A program made the translations under genes and the position numbers. Below are positions 1-10,082 of a DNA stretch of 64,000 nucleotides, in pieces (position 1 is the stretch's first letter; each line of letters begins with the position of its first letter). The stretch is taken from the NCBI GenBank assembly GCA_029582265.1, contig CM055816.1:2691698-2755697 (forward strand). The letters run 5' to 3'. This stretch comes from Zoroaster sp. YZ-2022 (Eukaryota > Echinodermata > Asteroidea > Forcipulatida > Zoroasteridae). The notes below the pieces were generated by a model that had not been told where the DNA came from, did not search any database, and worked only from the letters and a program-made list of their open reading frames with translations.

Positions 1-69
1 CATCTTAAACTAGGACACCAATTCCATGCCCTATGAAATGTCCGTTCTGATCGTGACGGTATTTTCCCT
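1..69. mobile_element. 3' end of a TTAA-type MITE (truncated by window edge)
   Basis: The stretch ends in GTGACGGTATTTTCCCT followed by TTAA at 70-73. Its reverse complement resembles the terminus at 35,663 (AGGGACAGTATCGTCAC, also next to TTAA). Both share internal blocks such as CATCTTAAACTAGGACAC. TTAA targets are known for piggyBac- and Kolobok-type elements; the superfamily is inferred only. The other end lies outside the window. Confidence 0.5.
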
Positions 70-191
70 TTAAGTGCCCCTTGGTCAAATAACACCAGTG
101 ATGCATGTTAACAGTATTCAGTGGTGTTGATATTGAGCGAACTGGTGTCTCTCCCAGTTTGTGCAGTGCATACTGCATAGTTTGTACGTAC

Positions 192-284
192 CTGCGCATA
201 AATCGCCGCTCCAGCCTCCAAGACATTCACACTGACATGTCTGATCATTGAGCGAACCATCATTCTCACAGGATAGCGCACACT
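192..284 (-). CDS. EGF-like domain exon A (host gene, phase 1-1)
   Basis: On the minus strand a pyrimidine-rich acceptor ending CTTCCAG precedes a 93-bp exon, which is followed by the donor GTACGTAC. The exon has two leading bases, 30 whole codons and one trailing base, so it is a symmetric phase 1-1 exon, the usual form for shuffled extracellular modules. Six cysteines are spaced C-x3-C-x10-C-x-C-x-C-x8-C, with a GGWSGDLC signature at the end, as in EGF-like modules of secreted or membrane proteins. It closely resembles exon B at 3,075-3,164, including both splice sites and flanking intron. Which protein it belongs to cannot be said. No stop or frameshift is present, so it could be functional. 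Other exons of the gene are not seen in this window. Confidence 0.7.
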
Positions 285-315
285 CTGGAAGTAAAGTCAG
301 GGTTGTACATTATTA

Positions 316-838
316 GGGGAGACATCATAGCCCAACCTCAGGATATTTGGAGGGTCCCGACGGGTTTCGCCGGGTTTCCACACTTTGGTCTTGAACAATA
401 AACTTTGCCGTCTTCATGAATATTGGATATGCAAGAGGTCATGCACAGCGCCACGGCCTCATTAAGAAAGCCCACCAAACGCTACAATGAGCTGGTAAAC
501 TCTGACCGCAAAAGGCAATTACTTTTACACAAAATAGTTTGACAGTGCAGGGCTGTCTTTTGTCAAGGGATTATAGCCGTTTGGGTCGTTTATGGGGATT
601 AACTCAGAGGGAAGACGACATCCATTGTTCAGGTCTGAAGCTGGCAGAGGGATTAACTGGGAGTTAAGTGGTCCTTTTTTGTGGGATCTGGAGCTGCTGG
701 GTCTGGCTGGAATCATGCGTATTCCAAAGGCTTGTGCATTGACCTGTAGATAATGAGCTCATTATAGAAAAGATCAGTACCCGGCGGGACCCGGCGGGAT
801 CCTCCAAATATCCTGAGGTTGGGCTATGACGTCTCCCC
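316..838. mobile_element. Harbinger-type MITE, 523 bp, TTA target duplication
   Basis: Terminal inverted repeats of about 55-60 bp start GGGGAGACATCATAGCCC on the left and end GGGCTATGACGTCTCCCC on the right. They share the inner block CAACCTCAGGATATTTGGAG. The element is flanked by TTA at 313-315 and 839-841, the 3-bp TWA target duplication known for PIF/Harbinger transposons. No transposase is encoded; the 63-codon minus-strand frame at 525-716 has no recognisable domain. It sits in an intron or spacer of the EGF-exon gene. Confidence 0.75.
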
Positions 839-937
839 TTATTGGTTTAAACCATGTATGAGATTCTATTTCAGTGATATCGACGTTATTCTTCGACGGT
901 TTTCATATTGAGCGAACTGCCTACACCACTTCGGTAG

Positions 938-1252
938 TTTCATTTCATTTCATTTCATTTATTAATTTCTCAGGTAAAAACATTAAAATACAGACATTAT
1001 AAATCAAATACATATTAAACAAGAGGCAAGAATTAATAAATATACACAAATTGATTAGACAATAAACATTTTAAAGACAGGACAAATGGCACACCTGAAG
1101 GATTACAAAAAAGTAAACTTAATTACTATCGAGTTGTTTTCCGACTGCCATTAGACAATACATAAAACCACAAAAGAAGACAATTAAAATTGCACTATAA
1201 AAAAAAAGAGATAGAAATGTGATATATATATATAAAAGTACTAAACAAAAAT

Positions 1253-1287
<35 letters not shown>

Positions 1288-3028
1288 TAAAAAGTTATTT
1301 AATTTCTGTCATAGCTACCCCTGAACCTGGCACCAGCAAATGATCTCTGAGTAATTTAGTAAATGAGCTAAGGCTAAAAACAATGGCATCTTTGACTTCC
1401 GAGGGCAAAGCATCCCACAGCCTGTATGGGAAAACGGTTAAAAAGAGAGTGATGCGCTGCATTTGTCCTCGCCCTTTGGTGTTGAAATTTAACAACATTA
1501 GAGTGTCTAGGGTTAACAACAACAATGTTATCAATAGGTAAATCAAACTTGTTGTGTAAGCATTTAACAACAAACAAAATGGCAAGAAAATGAATCCTGT
1601 TATTTAACAATGGGAGGCCCAATTGAAAGCAGCGGTCTGTATAGCACATTTCCCTGTCAGAGTTAAACAAAGCCCTTCTAGGTAAGCCTAGACAAAAACG
1701 AGTAAATCGCCTCTGAACCCTTTCCAATGTGTCCTGCTGGGTAGATAAAGCAGGGCACCATACAGGTGCTGCATACTCTAGTAAAGGCCTACTTATAGAA
1801 CAGTATAATGTAGTAAGAATTTTAGTGTTTCTAGATTTAATTACCTCCCAAGAAACCATTGAGCCGAGTAGCTTTGGAGGCAATACTGTTTATGTGTTGT
1901 TTCCAACTTAAATCCCTCGATATGATGAGACCAAGATACTTATAGCTGTCAACATTTTGTAGTATTTGAGAACCGATGTTATAAATAGGCTTAGGAGGAT
2001 TTCTAGAGCGAGTAACAGTCATAAGTTTACATTTCTTTGAGTTCAGCATCATATGATTTAATTCACACCAAGTGCCTATGTGCTGCAGGTCATTCTGGAG
2101 TGCCAACTCGTCATCCCGGTTTCTGATAACCCTATACAGCACAGTATCATCCGCATACTGTCTCAGATTTGATTGCACACAGAAAGGAAGATCAAAAACA
2201 AAATATTGAATAATAAAGGTGCGAGGACTGACCCCTGTGGCACACCAGAATGCACTGCAGCCCAATCAGAAACTGAACCCCTAAATTGAACCCGTTGAGA
2301 CCTATTGCTGAGATAAGACCGAAACCACTCCAGCATTGGACCACAAACGCCATATTTATGCAGTTTTGCATAAGAACATGGTGACTCACACGGTCGAAGG
2401 CTTTAGACCAGTCTAAAAAGATTGCGTCAATACGCGGAGGTTTTAGGGTGTCCAAAATACCTGCCCAATTATCAAAAAGCGAAGTCAGTTGTGTGACACA
2501 CGAACGTTTCGGCAAAACCATGTTGACAATGTGAGATTATACCCCTCTATACATGTGATTAACAAGTTGAGTAGAGACTATTTTTCCAGGATTTTACCAA
2601 CGACTGAACAAAGAGAGATTGGTCTGTAGTTCAACATAACATGAGGGTCACCAGTCTTAAAACAAAGGGACAACATTAGCTGATTTCCAGTCTGTAGGAC
2701 AGATCCAGTTTCAAGAGATAAATTAAATAATCTGGTAAGAGGCTGGGCTAGACTATCAGCAGCTAATTTAAGAAGCATTGGTGATACATTATCTGGGCCT
2801 GCTGATTTATACATGTTAAGTTCTAAAAGAAGCTTTTTAACTTCAAGCGGGTTAGTCGAAAATCCATTAAAACGGAAATTACCGTCAATTCCATGGTCGC
2901 ACAAAATATGTCCAGATTCATCCGAGTTATTGGTGAAGTTGCTCTGAAAGAGACTATTAAAATTATGAGCAATACGAATCGGGTCATCTGTAATGCCGTC
3001 TTCCGTCTCGAAACTGGTAATGGTACTT
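938..3028 (-). mobile_element. CR1-like LINE, copy 1 (5'-truncated, decayed)
   Basis: A non-LTR retrotransposon lies on the minus strand; its 3' end is at 938, where four TTTCA units form the short tandem tail typical of CR1/Jockey-group LINEs. Translated blocks include the reverse transcriptase (RT) core AIFLDWSKAFDRV (motif A), QYADDTVLY (motif C) and the C-terminal region up to about 1,370. Frames are broken at several points (near 1,840-1,880, 2,190-2,270, 2,340-2,390 and 2,520-2,580), so no intact polymerase is made. It is truncated at the 5' end just inside the RT-proximal linker, near 3,028. Flanking sequence matches the intron beside exon A, placing the insertion between GAGCGAACTG and TCCCAG of that duplicated unit. 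A 29-base A run (about 1,256-1,284) interrupts the 3' UTR and is absent from copy 2, which is otherwise nearly identical. Confidence 0.8.
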
Positions 3029-3074
3029 TAACTATCCCAGTTTTTGCAGTGTATATCCCACAGTTTGTACATAC

Positions 3075-3164
3075 CTGCGCATAAATTACCACTCCAGCCG
3101 CCGTAACAATCACACTGACATGTCTGATCACTGAGCACACCATTATCACAGGATAGCGCACACT
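3075..3164 (-). CDS. EGF-like domain exon B (tandem paralogue of exon A)
   Basis: A 90-bp minus-strand exon lies between acceptor CTTCCAG and donor GTATGTAC. It has two leading bases, 29 codons and one trailing base (phase 1-1), without stops. The cysteine pattern is C-x3-C-x9-C-x-C-x-C-x8-C with YGGWSGNLC at the end. It matches exon A at most positions and lacks one residue in the second loop. Similarity continues through both intron flanks (for example GTTGTACATTAT on the acceptor side), so a genomic segment with this exon was duplicated in tandem and later split by the CR1-like LINE. The encoded module is EGF-like and extracellular by family knowledge; the full protein is not identifiable here. 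Confidence 0.7.
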
Positions 3165-3303
3165 CTGGAAGTAAAGTCATGGTTGTACATTATAATTGAT
3201 GAAATTCTATTCGATTGTATCCACAACCTTATTATCTACGGAAACATTCAAAAATAATGGCAGTTATTGTTATTATTTCAGCTCAAAGTGCATTGTTCCC
3301 TGA

Positions 3304-3984
3304 AAGGGGGACTGTCGTGGATTTAAATCAAACAGTTAAATATGTGATCGTTTTATTATTTTATATCAGTAAAAGATCAATACAATTTTTGTTTTGTGTT
3401 TTTATTGTTTTTGAGAGTGTTATTTTACCATTGTAAAAATGCCCCCACTTTTACTAGTTGTTCCCGCCCTGCACGGAGGAGCTGTTCGTGACGTCATGTC
3501 GGGAAGAGAAATTCGGCTCAAAACTCGGCTCAAAATGATCGCTGCACAAAACTGTGTGAGCCGATGGACGTGACCACTTTACTCTTGTCAGTCGAACTTT
3601 GCTCGTCCAAATACAGCGATATTTTGGGTCACTTGGGAACAGATGAAGGCTAACACCGTCTTTGGTGGTGTTGCTGCATCCTGCAGCAACACATCTTCCC
3701 GGCATTTTATTAGTTCCGGAAACAAAACTCACGGAAGAAATGAAATTGACGCTACGTGTGTGAATGTGTATGTACATCATGTACACATCGGATCTTCCCG
3801 ACCTTACGTCACATATCTTATGCAAATGAAGCTTCCACCATGGGGCGGGGTTGCCTCCCCCAAACACTTCAAACATTGTTTTAAAATACTTGTACTCAGA
3901 AATCAATGATTAAATAGACACAGGTGCGTCTCAAAAACAATATTTTATTACAAAACGCCTTAAGTAAAGGATGTCAGTCCCCCT
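3304..3984 (-). mobile_element. Kolobok-like or P-like DNA transposon remnant with THAP exon
   Basis: The left end reads AAGGGGGACTG and the right end CAGTCCCCCTT, short terminal inverted repeats. The right end is followed by TTAA (3,985-3,988); the left is preceded by TGAA (3,301-3,304), one base off TTAA. Kolobok transposons use TTAA targets and encode THAP domains, and a THAP domain lies inside. The element is about 680 bp, so no full transposase fits; it is a deletion derivative. Family assignment is inference. Confidence 0.5.
3454..3705 (-). CDS. THAP-type zinc-finger domain fragment
   Basis: An 83-codon minus-strand frame starts at the methionine of MPGRCVAAGCSNT. The THAP (C2CH) pattern is visible: paired cysteines near the start, a conserved tryptophan and arginine in the middle (IWTSKVRL), then proline-serine and LCSDHF, giving the final C-x2-H. 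THAP domains bind DNA and occur in P-element and Kolobok transposases and in host proteins. Here the domain stands alone. The frame continues upstream of this methionine to 3,906, but those 67 residues look non-domain. The surrounding inverted ends suggest a transposon exon, not a host gene. No catalytic domain follows. Confidence 0.65.
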   Translation of the reverse strand: MPGRCVAAGCSNTTKDGVSLHLFPSDPKYRCIWTSKVRLTRVKWSRPSAHTVLCSDHFEPSFEPNFSSRHDVTNSSSVQGGNN

Positions 3985-4964
3985 TTAAACACTGATGAAC
4001 TATAAAAGCTGTGTCCTTTATACTCCATTTGTCTACAGAGAGAAAATGCTGTAGATTTGTCATTGAATTGATTCATGCAATTCTGAGCGCAATATACTCT
4101 CTGGAAAAGGCGCTGTAGAAATGGCAGTTATTATTATTGAAATATGATGTCTCTGAATAAATGTCAAGATGTACTTCGAAGAGATAAGTAATTAGGTTAC
4201 TTTCCGGTACATTGCCACTTCAGTTCGGGTCACAAAAATGACCACTGTCCAGCGTGCCTCCATTTTAGTGTTTCTGTTGACCACTTTCCAAAGGCTCAGT
4301 GACATAAATAATTAATTGTTCGATGAAATAATTAGATGTTATTATCGAAACTACTTATCATGTCTTTGCCGATGACTGTGGTTTAATAATATGACCCTTT
4401 ATGATAACGTGCCAAAACGAAAACCGATATTTACGAAAACTATAACATATTGAATGTGAACAACGAAATTTGACTGCAGAAGGATTTGAACCTGCGTCAT
4501 AGTATTAGCCAACAATACCTTTGGGTGTCTTTTGGACATCCTGCTTGCTAAATGGATACCCTGTTTTATTTGTAAAACACATGCAAAAAGTATTGGAAGT
4601 TAAACACTTGGACACTGTTTTTCAAAGAATAACAAATTTGGACGCCCTATTTTCAAATCCTGGCTTCTACACTGACCTGCGCTGGCCTCTCAATGACCGT
4701 ACCATTACTCTATACCATCTGAGCAATATAGCCCTATATAGGCGGTCTACCGATTTGGTCAATATCTTTGTTCAGGGGGTGCTAGTCAGAAGTCATTTAA
4801 CCCATTTCGTGTAGCCAGGGATCACACCCCATATTACGATGCTAAACCTGAAGGGAAGTGGCAGTCCGGGGATCACTAGGACAGGATACGATTTCATCAC
4901 AAGTATGGATGAGATGATTTAGTTTGGTAAATCACAAAGTCTCATCACAAATGTTACATCATGA
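3985..4964. other. Gene-free spacer with a SINE-tail remnant
   Basis: About 1 kb of AT-rich DNA up to the assembly gap. At roughly 4,088-4,138, GAAAAGGCGCTGTAGAAATG followed by (TTA)n resembles the 3' end of a SINE. A 97-codon plus-strand frame at 4,521-4,814 has no recognisable domain or splice context and is not called as a gene. Nothing else is identified. Confidence 0.5.
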
Positions 4965-5464
4965 NNNNNNNNNNNNNNNNNNNNNNNNNNNNNNNNNNNN
5001 NNNNNNNNNNNNNNNNNNNNNNNNNNNNNNNNNNNNNNNNNNNNNNNNNNNNNNNNNNNNNNNNNNNNNNNNNNNNNNNNNNNNNNNNNNNNNNNNNNNN
5101 NNNNNNNNNNNNNNNNNNNNNNNNNNNNNNNNNNNNNNNNNNNNNNNNNNNNNNNNNNNNNNNNNNNNNNNNNNNNNNNNNNNNNNNNNNNNNNNNNNNN
5201 NNNNNNNNNNNNNNNNNNNNNNNNNNNNNNNNNNNNNNNNNNNNNNNNNNNNNNNNNNNNNNNNNNNNNNNNNNNNNNNNNNNNNNNNNNNNNNNNNNNN
5301 NNNNNNNNNNNNNNNNNNNNNNNNNNNNNNNNNNNNNNNNNNNNNNNNNNNNNNNNNNNNNNNNNNNNNNNNNNNNNNNNNNNNNNNNNNNNNNNNNNNN
5401 NNNNNNNNNNNNNNNNNNNNNNNNNNNNNNNNNNNNNNNNNNNNNNNNNNNNNNNNNNNNNNNN
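4965..5464. other. Assembly gap of exactly 500 N
   Basis: The run of N is exactly 500 long, identical to the second gap at 38,952-39,451. Equal round lengths indicate a placeholder inserted at a scaffold join and not a measured distance. Order and orientation of contigs 1 and 2 are therefore uncertain. Confidence 0.95.
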
Positions 5465-5977
5465 AATCATCAGGTTGACATGAGATAGCTAGCATGGGGC
5501 CAAACTACGTTCTCAATTTTCTCACAGAGTTTCGAGTTTTCGTAGCCGGCTACTATCACGATGGTTTCTTTAGTAGTCCTATTGTAAACTTAATAAAAAT
5601 GTATTAAAAATGGTGAGCGATGGATTATCAAAGATTAATGATTATGTATAGAATTGTTAAAGGTGATATTCACAATTTATGTTATAAAATTGTGACAGAC
5701 ACATGGTGCGAAATAAGACCAACACAATGCAAATTATGGCTTAATTGTGTATAATTATTTAGTGTGTACTGGTTCATTTCTGGGTTTAGTGGAGAACCTA
5801 TAACTTACAAAACTTCAGAACTTGACTATAACCGTGTACCAACCGATTTAAAGCATAAACGACAAGACATGCAAGATGGCCACCAGCATAGCTATATAGA
5901 CTGGAGACCAGCAGCTGCATCGATCTCGTTGTAGAGTGAGTGACCAGACTACGGTAGCAACGCGCTTTACGGGAGGG

Positions 5978-6240
5978 GAGTCAAATTGACTCTACCTCTA
6001 CCTCAGAGTCCACTTACTCTTTATAAGAGTAAGGCGCCGTTTACCCTGTTTGAAGAGTCATTTGACTCCGATTTGGCTATGAGTGAAGCTTTCATGCCTC
6101 ACTTGGCAATCATCAGTTGCATGTAATGGTTCTGAGGAACCGGGTTGTCTCCTGTCTTATTTTTGGATAAGACATTACACGTTTTGTTTGAGTGATAGAG
6201 TTCGTTGTGTTTATATGTGATTTGTTCCTCTAATAAGGAA
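5978..6240. repeat. Cluster of six perfect short hairpins
   Basis: Six perfect stems occur in 263 bp: GAGTCAA/TTGACTC (5,978-5,992), CTTACTCTT/AAGAGTAAG (6,013-6,033), GAGTCA/TGACTC (6,055-6,068), GGTTC/GAACC (6,128-6,141), GTCTTAT/ATAAGAC (6,154-6,173) and TTCCT/AGGAA (6,225-6,240). The GGTTC/GAACC hairpin is the same type as those repeated in the 3' UTR of the Penelope-like element at 9,091-11,074. The function is unknown. Confidence 0.6.
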
Positions 6241-7425
6241 CGCAGAACATTGAGTGTTTCATCTGGTTCTTCGAAAAAACAGAGTCGTATGGGGCGGGAG
6301 TGAGTTTTTCAGTTGGTCCTTTCGGATGGCTGATTGGTAGTGAGATTTGCTCGGATTAGTTTCTGCCGAATGTTTTGGGCCTTTCTGAATGCAACCACTG
6401 GAGGAAGGAAGAGTCCTCCTCCATGATGCAACAAAGGTTTGTTTTGGAAATATTACAAGAGTTGTTGGTTTTGTTGTGTCAGCGGCCAGTGTTTGTTTAG
6501 CATGGTGTTTCACATCTTTGTGGTTAACGAACGGATTATAAGTTGTTGAGAAAACGAGTGGTGCTTCCTTGTTTCGTTTACCTTTTGGTGCCCTTGTGAA
6601 TCAGTTTGGCTCGGTTGGCCAGTGACACTTTAGCCCTTTTCACACGAGCACCGATAACAAAGGTCCTTGGTAATGTGCGCCAGTTGTCTGTCGCCTCGGA
6701 GGTTTGCGATTTTTTAACAAACTTTCACACGACTTCCACTCACGCCAAAACTAACGTCCCTCGTTTTCCATGGAGGGTCAAAGGTCATGATTGTGCAATC
6801 CAATATTTCACTGGTACCTCACGCAGAGCTTATTCACTGAACGCTTTCTTCTACGTTACCAGTGGTTTTAAATTTCCCGCGAAGATAAGATATACGTGTT
6901 GTGCGAAGTCAAATGTTACTTTCTCCCACATTTTGTTTTCATGAGCAAGTTCAAATGTTGTGGCTTCCAACTATAGTTTTCGAGCGTTGCACTCTGTGTG
7001 GTTTTTGGATGCCAAGTGGATGGTGGTTTGAAAGGGTGGGTTTTGGAAGTTTTGTTATGCACTGGGTATGCAATTCTCATTCTTCTTTGGAAGATGTTAA
7101 TGTCACTCAAACGATAAAAACGGATTGGTTTAATTAGCAGGGGTTGGAACGAAGTTTAAACCTTTACCCAGAGCATTTTTTCATTTTGAGATAGTTTTGC
7201 TTTGGAAAGGTTGTGATGAATTGTTCACTTTGTTCTGCTAGTGTAGTCACTAGACTATTTTTGTATTGTTTGGTTTTGAGCGTTCAAGTGAAAATTGTTT
7301 CAATTTTCGTTTTTATTGTGAACGTTTTGCTACTTTCGTAAATTTCCGTTTTGCCATAGTCGGGAGATAATTTGGTTTCAAATAATATATACTGTTATAT
7401 TCGTATTATATTATTGATTAGATGA

Positions 7426-7890
7426 TTAATTAAGATGACAAGTGGCATGAAATTTCTCTCTTGAGAAGTCGTTGTGATCCTGAATAGGACCTGTGGAAAT
7501 TGTGGCCTTAATTAAAAAGACCGGTGTGTTTTGAAAGCTGTTTATACTCCCTCTCTTGGCCGCTTCTTTCCCCGTGGTTTGGGTATGGTGAAAAACTCGT
7601 ACAGGTTCTGTGCCGTTTGTAGGTCTCTCGTTCTTGAAGTGATCTGCTAGTTCCGTGCCGACTTGGCTGCCTTTAACAGCCGTTACCGGTACTCGACCTC
7701 TTCTACTTGGTGGTTGTATTCCTCCAAAGTGAGTTTTGTGAAGTTTTGTTTTAAGTAGAGTCTGTCCCAATTGTCCTGAAAAGACTTTCGGAAAGTCAGC
7801 CCACGGTGTGGATGAGGGAGCCGCGATATTCTGGATGTTGGTGGAGTGTCCCGTTGGATGGCCCTCGATAAACGTAGCGATCTGTCTCAC
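7426..7890 (-). CDS. Uncharacterised open frame, 154 codons (doubtful)
   Basis: An uninterrupted minus-strand frame without a recognised domain, signal peptide or membrane segment. Composition is polar with many Thr, Pro, Gln and His. Another frame across the same bases shows charged, helix-like stretches but has stops, so the open frame may be a shadow of a decayed gene. There is no start context, splice signal or homologue that I can identify. No function is assigned. Confidence 0.15.
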   Translation of the reverse strand: MRQIATFIEGHPTGHSTNIQNIAAPSSTPWADFPKVFSGQLGQTLLKTKLHKTHFGGIQPPSRRGRVPVTAVKGSQVGTELADHFKNERPTNGTEPVRVFHHTQTTGKEAAKRGSINSFQNTPVFLIKATISTGPIQDHNDFSREKFHATCHLN

Positions 7891-8523
7891 TCTGGTGATG
7901 TGGGCTTTGGAAGATGTCAGAGTGCTGACTGTACTAACTAAAGTCTCACGTGTTTAAAATCGCTGTCCGCTAGTTTGGGTTTTTCCTTGGGGGTTGAAAT
8001 TTTGTGTTCTTGTAGCTCGAAGGAGGTCAGTAGGGTCTCTTCCAAGTGATCAATCAAAGGGCGTTATCCGCAGGTTAATTGGCTTGATTCCGAGGAAGTT
8101 GGTGAGACGTCTGCTGAAGGTATATCCAAGGTTCTTGGTGGTGAGGGTGTCTGGGTGACTGCAGTTTGTGAGAACGACGACGCTTGCTGAGTTTGCTAGA
8201 CATATTCATGTTGTCTAAATTGGTACGGTCTTCGTTGGTTGGCGTTTGCGCCATGGTTGTGCGGACGTGCGATGAGTAACAATCAAAGGCTTTTGTGTGA
8301 AGCTCGGGTGCATCATGATTATGTATAATTTCCTTTGGTTCTTTGTTGACAAAAGCGAAGTGCGTCCTTGGTGGTGGTTCTGGACTGTTGAGTAAATCGA
8401 AAAAGCGCGGGAAGTGGGTAGCAAGAGGGAATTAAGTGAAACCTGCGCAGTTTCTTGTGTGGTTGTGGGTTTTTTTTTACAAAACATTGGAAAGGTTGAT
8501 TTTCTATTTTCTGTGTGTGGAAA

Positions 8524-9090
8524 TTTCATTTCATTTATTAATTTCTCAGGTAAAAACATTAAAATACAGACATTATAAATCAAATACATATTAAACAAGA
8601 GGCAAGAATTAATAAATATACACAAATTGATTAGACAATAAACATTTTAAAAACAGGACAAATGGCACACCTGAAGGATTACAAAAAAGTAAACTTAATT
8701 ACTATCGAGTTGTTTTCCGACTGCCATTAGACAATATATAAAACCACAAAAGAAGACAATTAAAATTGCACTATAAAAAAAGATATAGAAATGTGATATG
8801 TATAAAAAAGTACTAAAAAATAAATACTCAAAAAAAAATACTCAAAAGATAAAAAGTTATTTAATTTCTGTCATAGCTACCCCTGAACCTGGCACCAGCA
8901 AATGATCTCTGAGTAATTTAGTAAATGAGCTAAGGCTAAAAACAATGGCATCTTTGACTTCCGAGGGCAAAGCATCCCACAGCCTGGGAAAACGGTTAAA
9001 AAGAGAGTGATGCGCTGCATTTGTCCTCGCCCTTTGGTGTTGAAATTTAACAACATTAGAGTGTCTAGGGTTAACAACAACAATGTTATC
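8524..9090 (-). mobile_element. CR1-like LINE, copy 2, 3' segment
   Basis: This minus-strand segment carries the TTTCA-type 3' tail at 8,524 and the 3' UTR and C-terminal coding end. It matches copy 1 (946-1,530) almost base for base except for shorter A runs. It is interrupted at 9,090 by the Penelope-like dimer and resumes at 11,075. The 12-bp sequence AACAATGTTATC is present on both sides (9,079-9,090 and 11,075-11,086) but once in copy 1. Confidence 0.85.
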
Positions 9091-9153
9091 GATATCGTTT
9101 CGGTTTGCGGTAACACCATGTGTTTATCTCAACTAACGTGAAGCTGAGGTACA

Positions 9154-9326
9154 GGTTCTGAAAAGAACCGTATCGTACAACTCGTATCTCAACCTTCGTT
9201 AAGTGAGAAAGGTTCAAGGGAGAACCAATTTCGGGCAACTCGTTTTTCTCTACTGTCGCTAAGTGAGAAATATGGTTCAGGGTGAACCATGGGGACTTCA
9301 CGGGTTAATATGGTTCAGGGAGAACC
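9154..9326 (-). repeat. Array of four GGTTC/GAACC hairpins in the PLE 3' UTR (left arm)
   Basis: The mirror of the right-arm array: stems at 9,154-9,169, 9,211-9,226, 9,274-9,288 and 9,312-9,326. Stem bases are unchanged; one loop base differs from the right arm (9,281-9,283 region), so both stems and spacing are kept in both copies. Confidence 0.8.
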
Positions 9327-9370
9327 ATGGGGACTTCACGGGTTATTCTCAACGTTTCGATTAGCCTGCT

Positions 9371-10054
9371 CTAATCTTCTTCAGGAGAATGAAGAGGTTT
9401 GCCGATGCAACTCCTTAAGTAGTATTTGCTGGGATTATGTGTTGAATGGGAAGTGTTCCGATTGGTGCTACTGTTGTGTGATGTGTTGTGATTGGTTGCC
9501 ACCGTGGCATTGTTCTTGTTGTCTGTGTTTCCTGCTGTGTGTGAGTTGCCTGCTCGCTGAGGCGTATCAGTTGACAGTGGGGTATGGGTGTTGGTGGATG
9601 GTAGGATTGAATGCCAAATGTTGCTGATGAAATAGCCGATGTCCTGGGGGACAGTGTCATGTTTATGAATCTCAATAGCCTCTCTGATACGACGGGTGTA
9701 CCAGTGCTTTTCCGGGGCTATGATCTTTGCATTCTGCCAGTCAATGATATGGTCCAAATCGGTGGAGTGTTTGATGATCGCAGATTTGTCACATTCCCCT
9801 CTGCGGCCGTGGACCTTGTGTTCCTTGAGCCTGGTCGTAAGGTCTCTGCCGGTCTCGCCAATGTACACTTTCCCACAAGTGCAAGGAATTCGGTAAACCC
9901 CAGCTTGATCGACGGCTGGGATCATGTCTATCCTTGTGGGTGTGTAACTTCGTTTCCAACTTGTTTCGAGTCCGGTAGTAGACCTTAATGTCAGCTTCCC
10001 TCAGGATACGCTGAATCTTGTGTGAAGTGTGGCCGATGTACGGTAGCACGGCAA
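9371..10054 (-). pseudogene. PLE GIY-YIG endonuclease region, left arm (frameshifted)
   Basis: Minus-strand copy of the PLE polymerase C-terminus. The linker reads AVLPYIGHTSHKIQRIL, then RDHDPS-type sequence, then GVYRIPC and VYIGETGRDLTTRLKEHK of the GIY-YIG nuclease, the domain that nicks target DNA in Penelope elements. A 4-bp insertion (GATC, near 9,908-9,911) shifts the frame between linker and nuclease, so this arm is not continuous. It extends 28 bp further 5' than the right arm (SDATEKPI precedes AVLPYIG), showing it is the longer copy. Nuclease residues 1-184 of the downstream frame remain open to the natural end SPEED. The reverse transcriptase core is absent. Confidence 0.75.
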
Positions 10055-10082
10055 TGGGTTTTTCGGTTGCGTCAGAGGATCG
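10055..10082. other. 28-bp spacer at the PLE dimer centre
   Basis: The spacer separates the two inverted arms. Read on the minus strand it continues the left copy's coding sequence (SDATEKP), so it is PLE sequence and not foreign filler. The right copy starts abruptly at TTGCCGTGC (10,083). Confidence 0.75.

Larger units (their letters stand above)
5465..8523. other. Unassigned 3 kb T/G-rich segment
   Basis: No conserved domain was recognised in any frame. It contains the hairpin cluster at 5,978-6,240 and one long minus-strand frame at 7,426-7,890. An overlapping frame of the same strand, with several stops, reads more protein-like (a lysine/arginine-rich PKPRGKKRPR patch near 7,560-7,580), so a decayed coding region on the minus strand is possible. 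The right boundary is the 3' tail of CR1-like copy 2. It has no mirror copy in the window because the inverted repeat stops at about 14,401. Confidence 0.4.

Noticed and set aside
4462..4492. B-box-like GGTTCAAATCC on the minus strand, possible tRNA or SINE head
   Set aside because: No A box at the right distance and no cloverleaf pairing.
4919..5495. Long frames made of X residues (also 38,793-39,505)
   Set aside because: They span runs of N and carry no sequence information.
6606..6944. Plus-strand frame of 112 codons, and the overlapping one at 6,901-7,137
   Set aside because: No domain, no splice context, biased T-rich composition; best explained by chance.
9289..9627. Cysteine-rich plus-strand frame that looks like a secreted or toxin-like peptide (mirror at 10,506-10,844)
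   Set aside because: It is the antisense of the PLE endonuclease tail and 3' UTR; the cysteines come from the complement of ACA-rich codons, and it appears in both inverted arms only for that reason.
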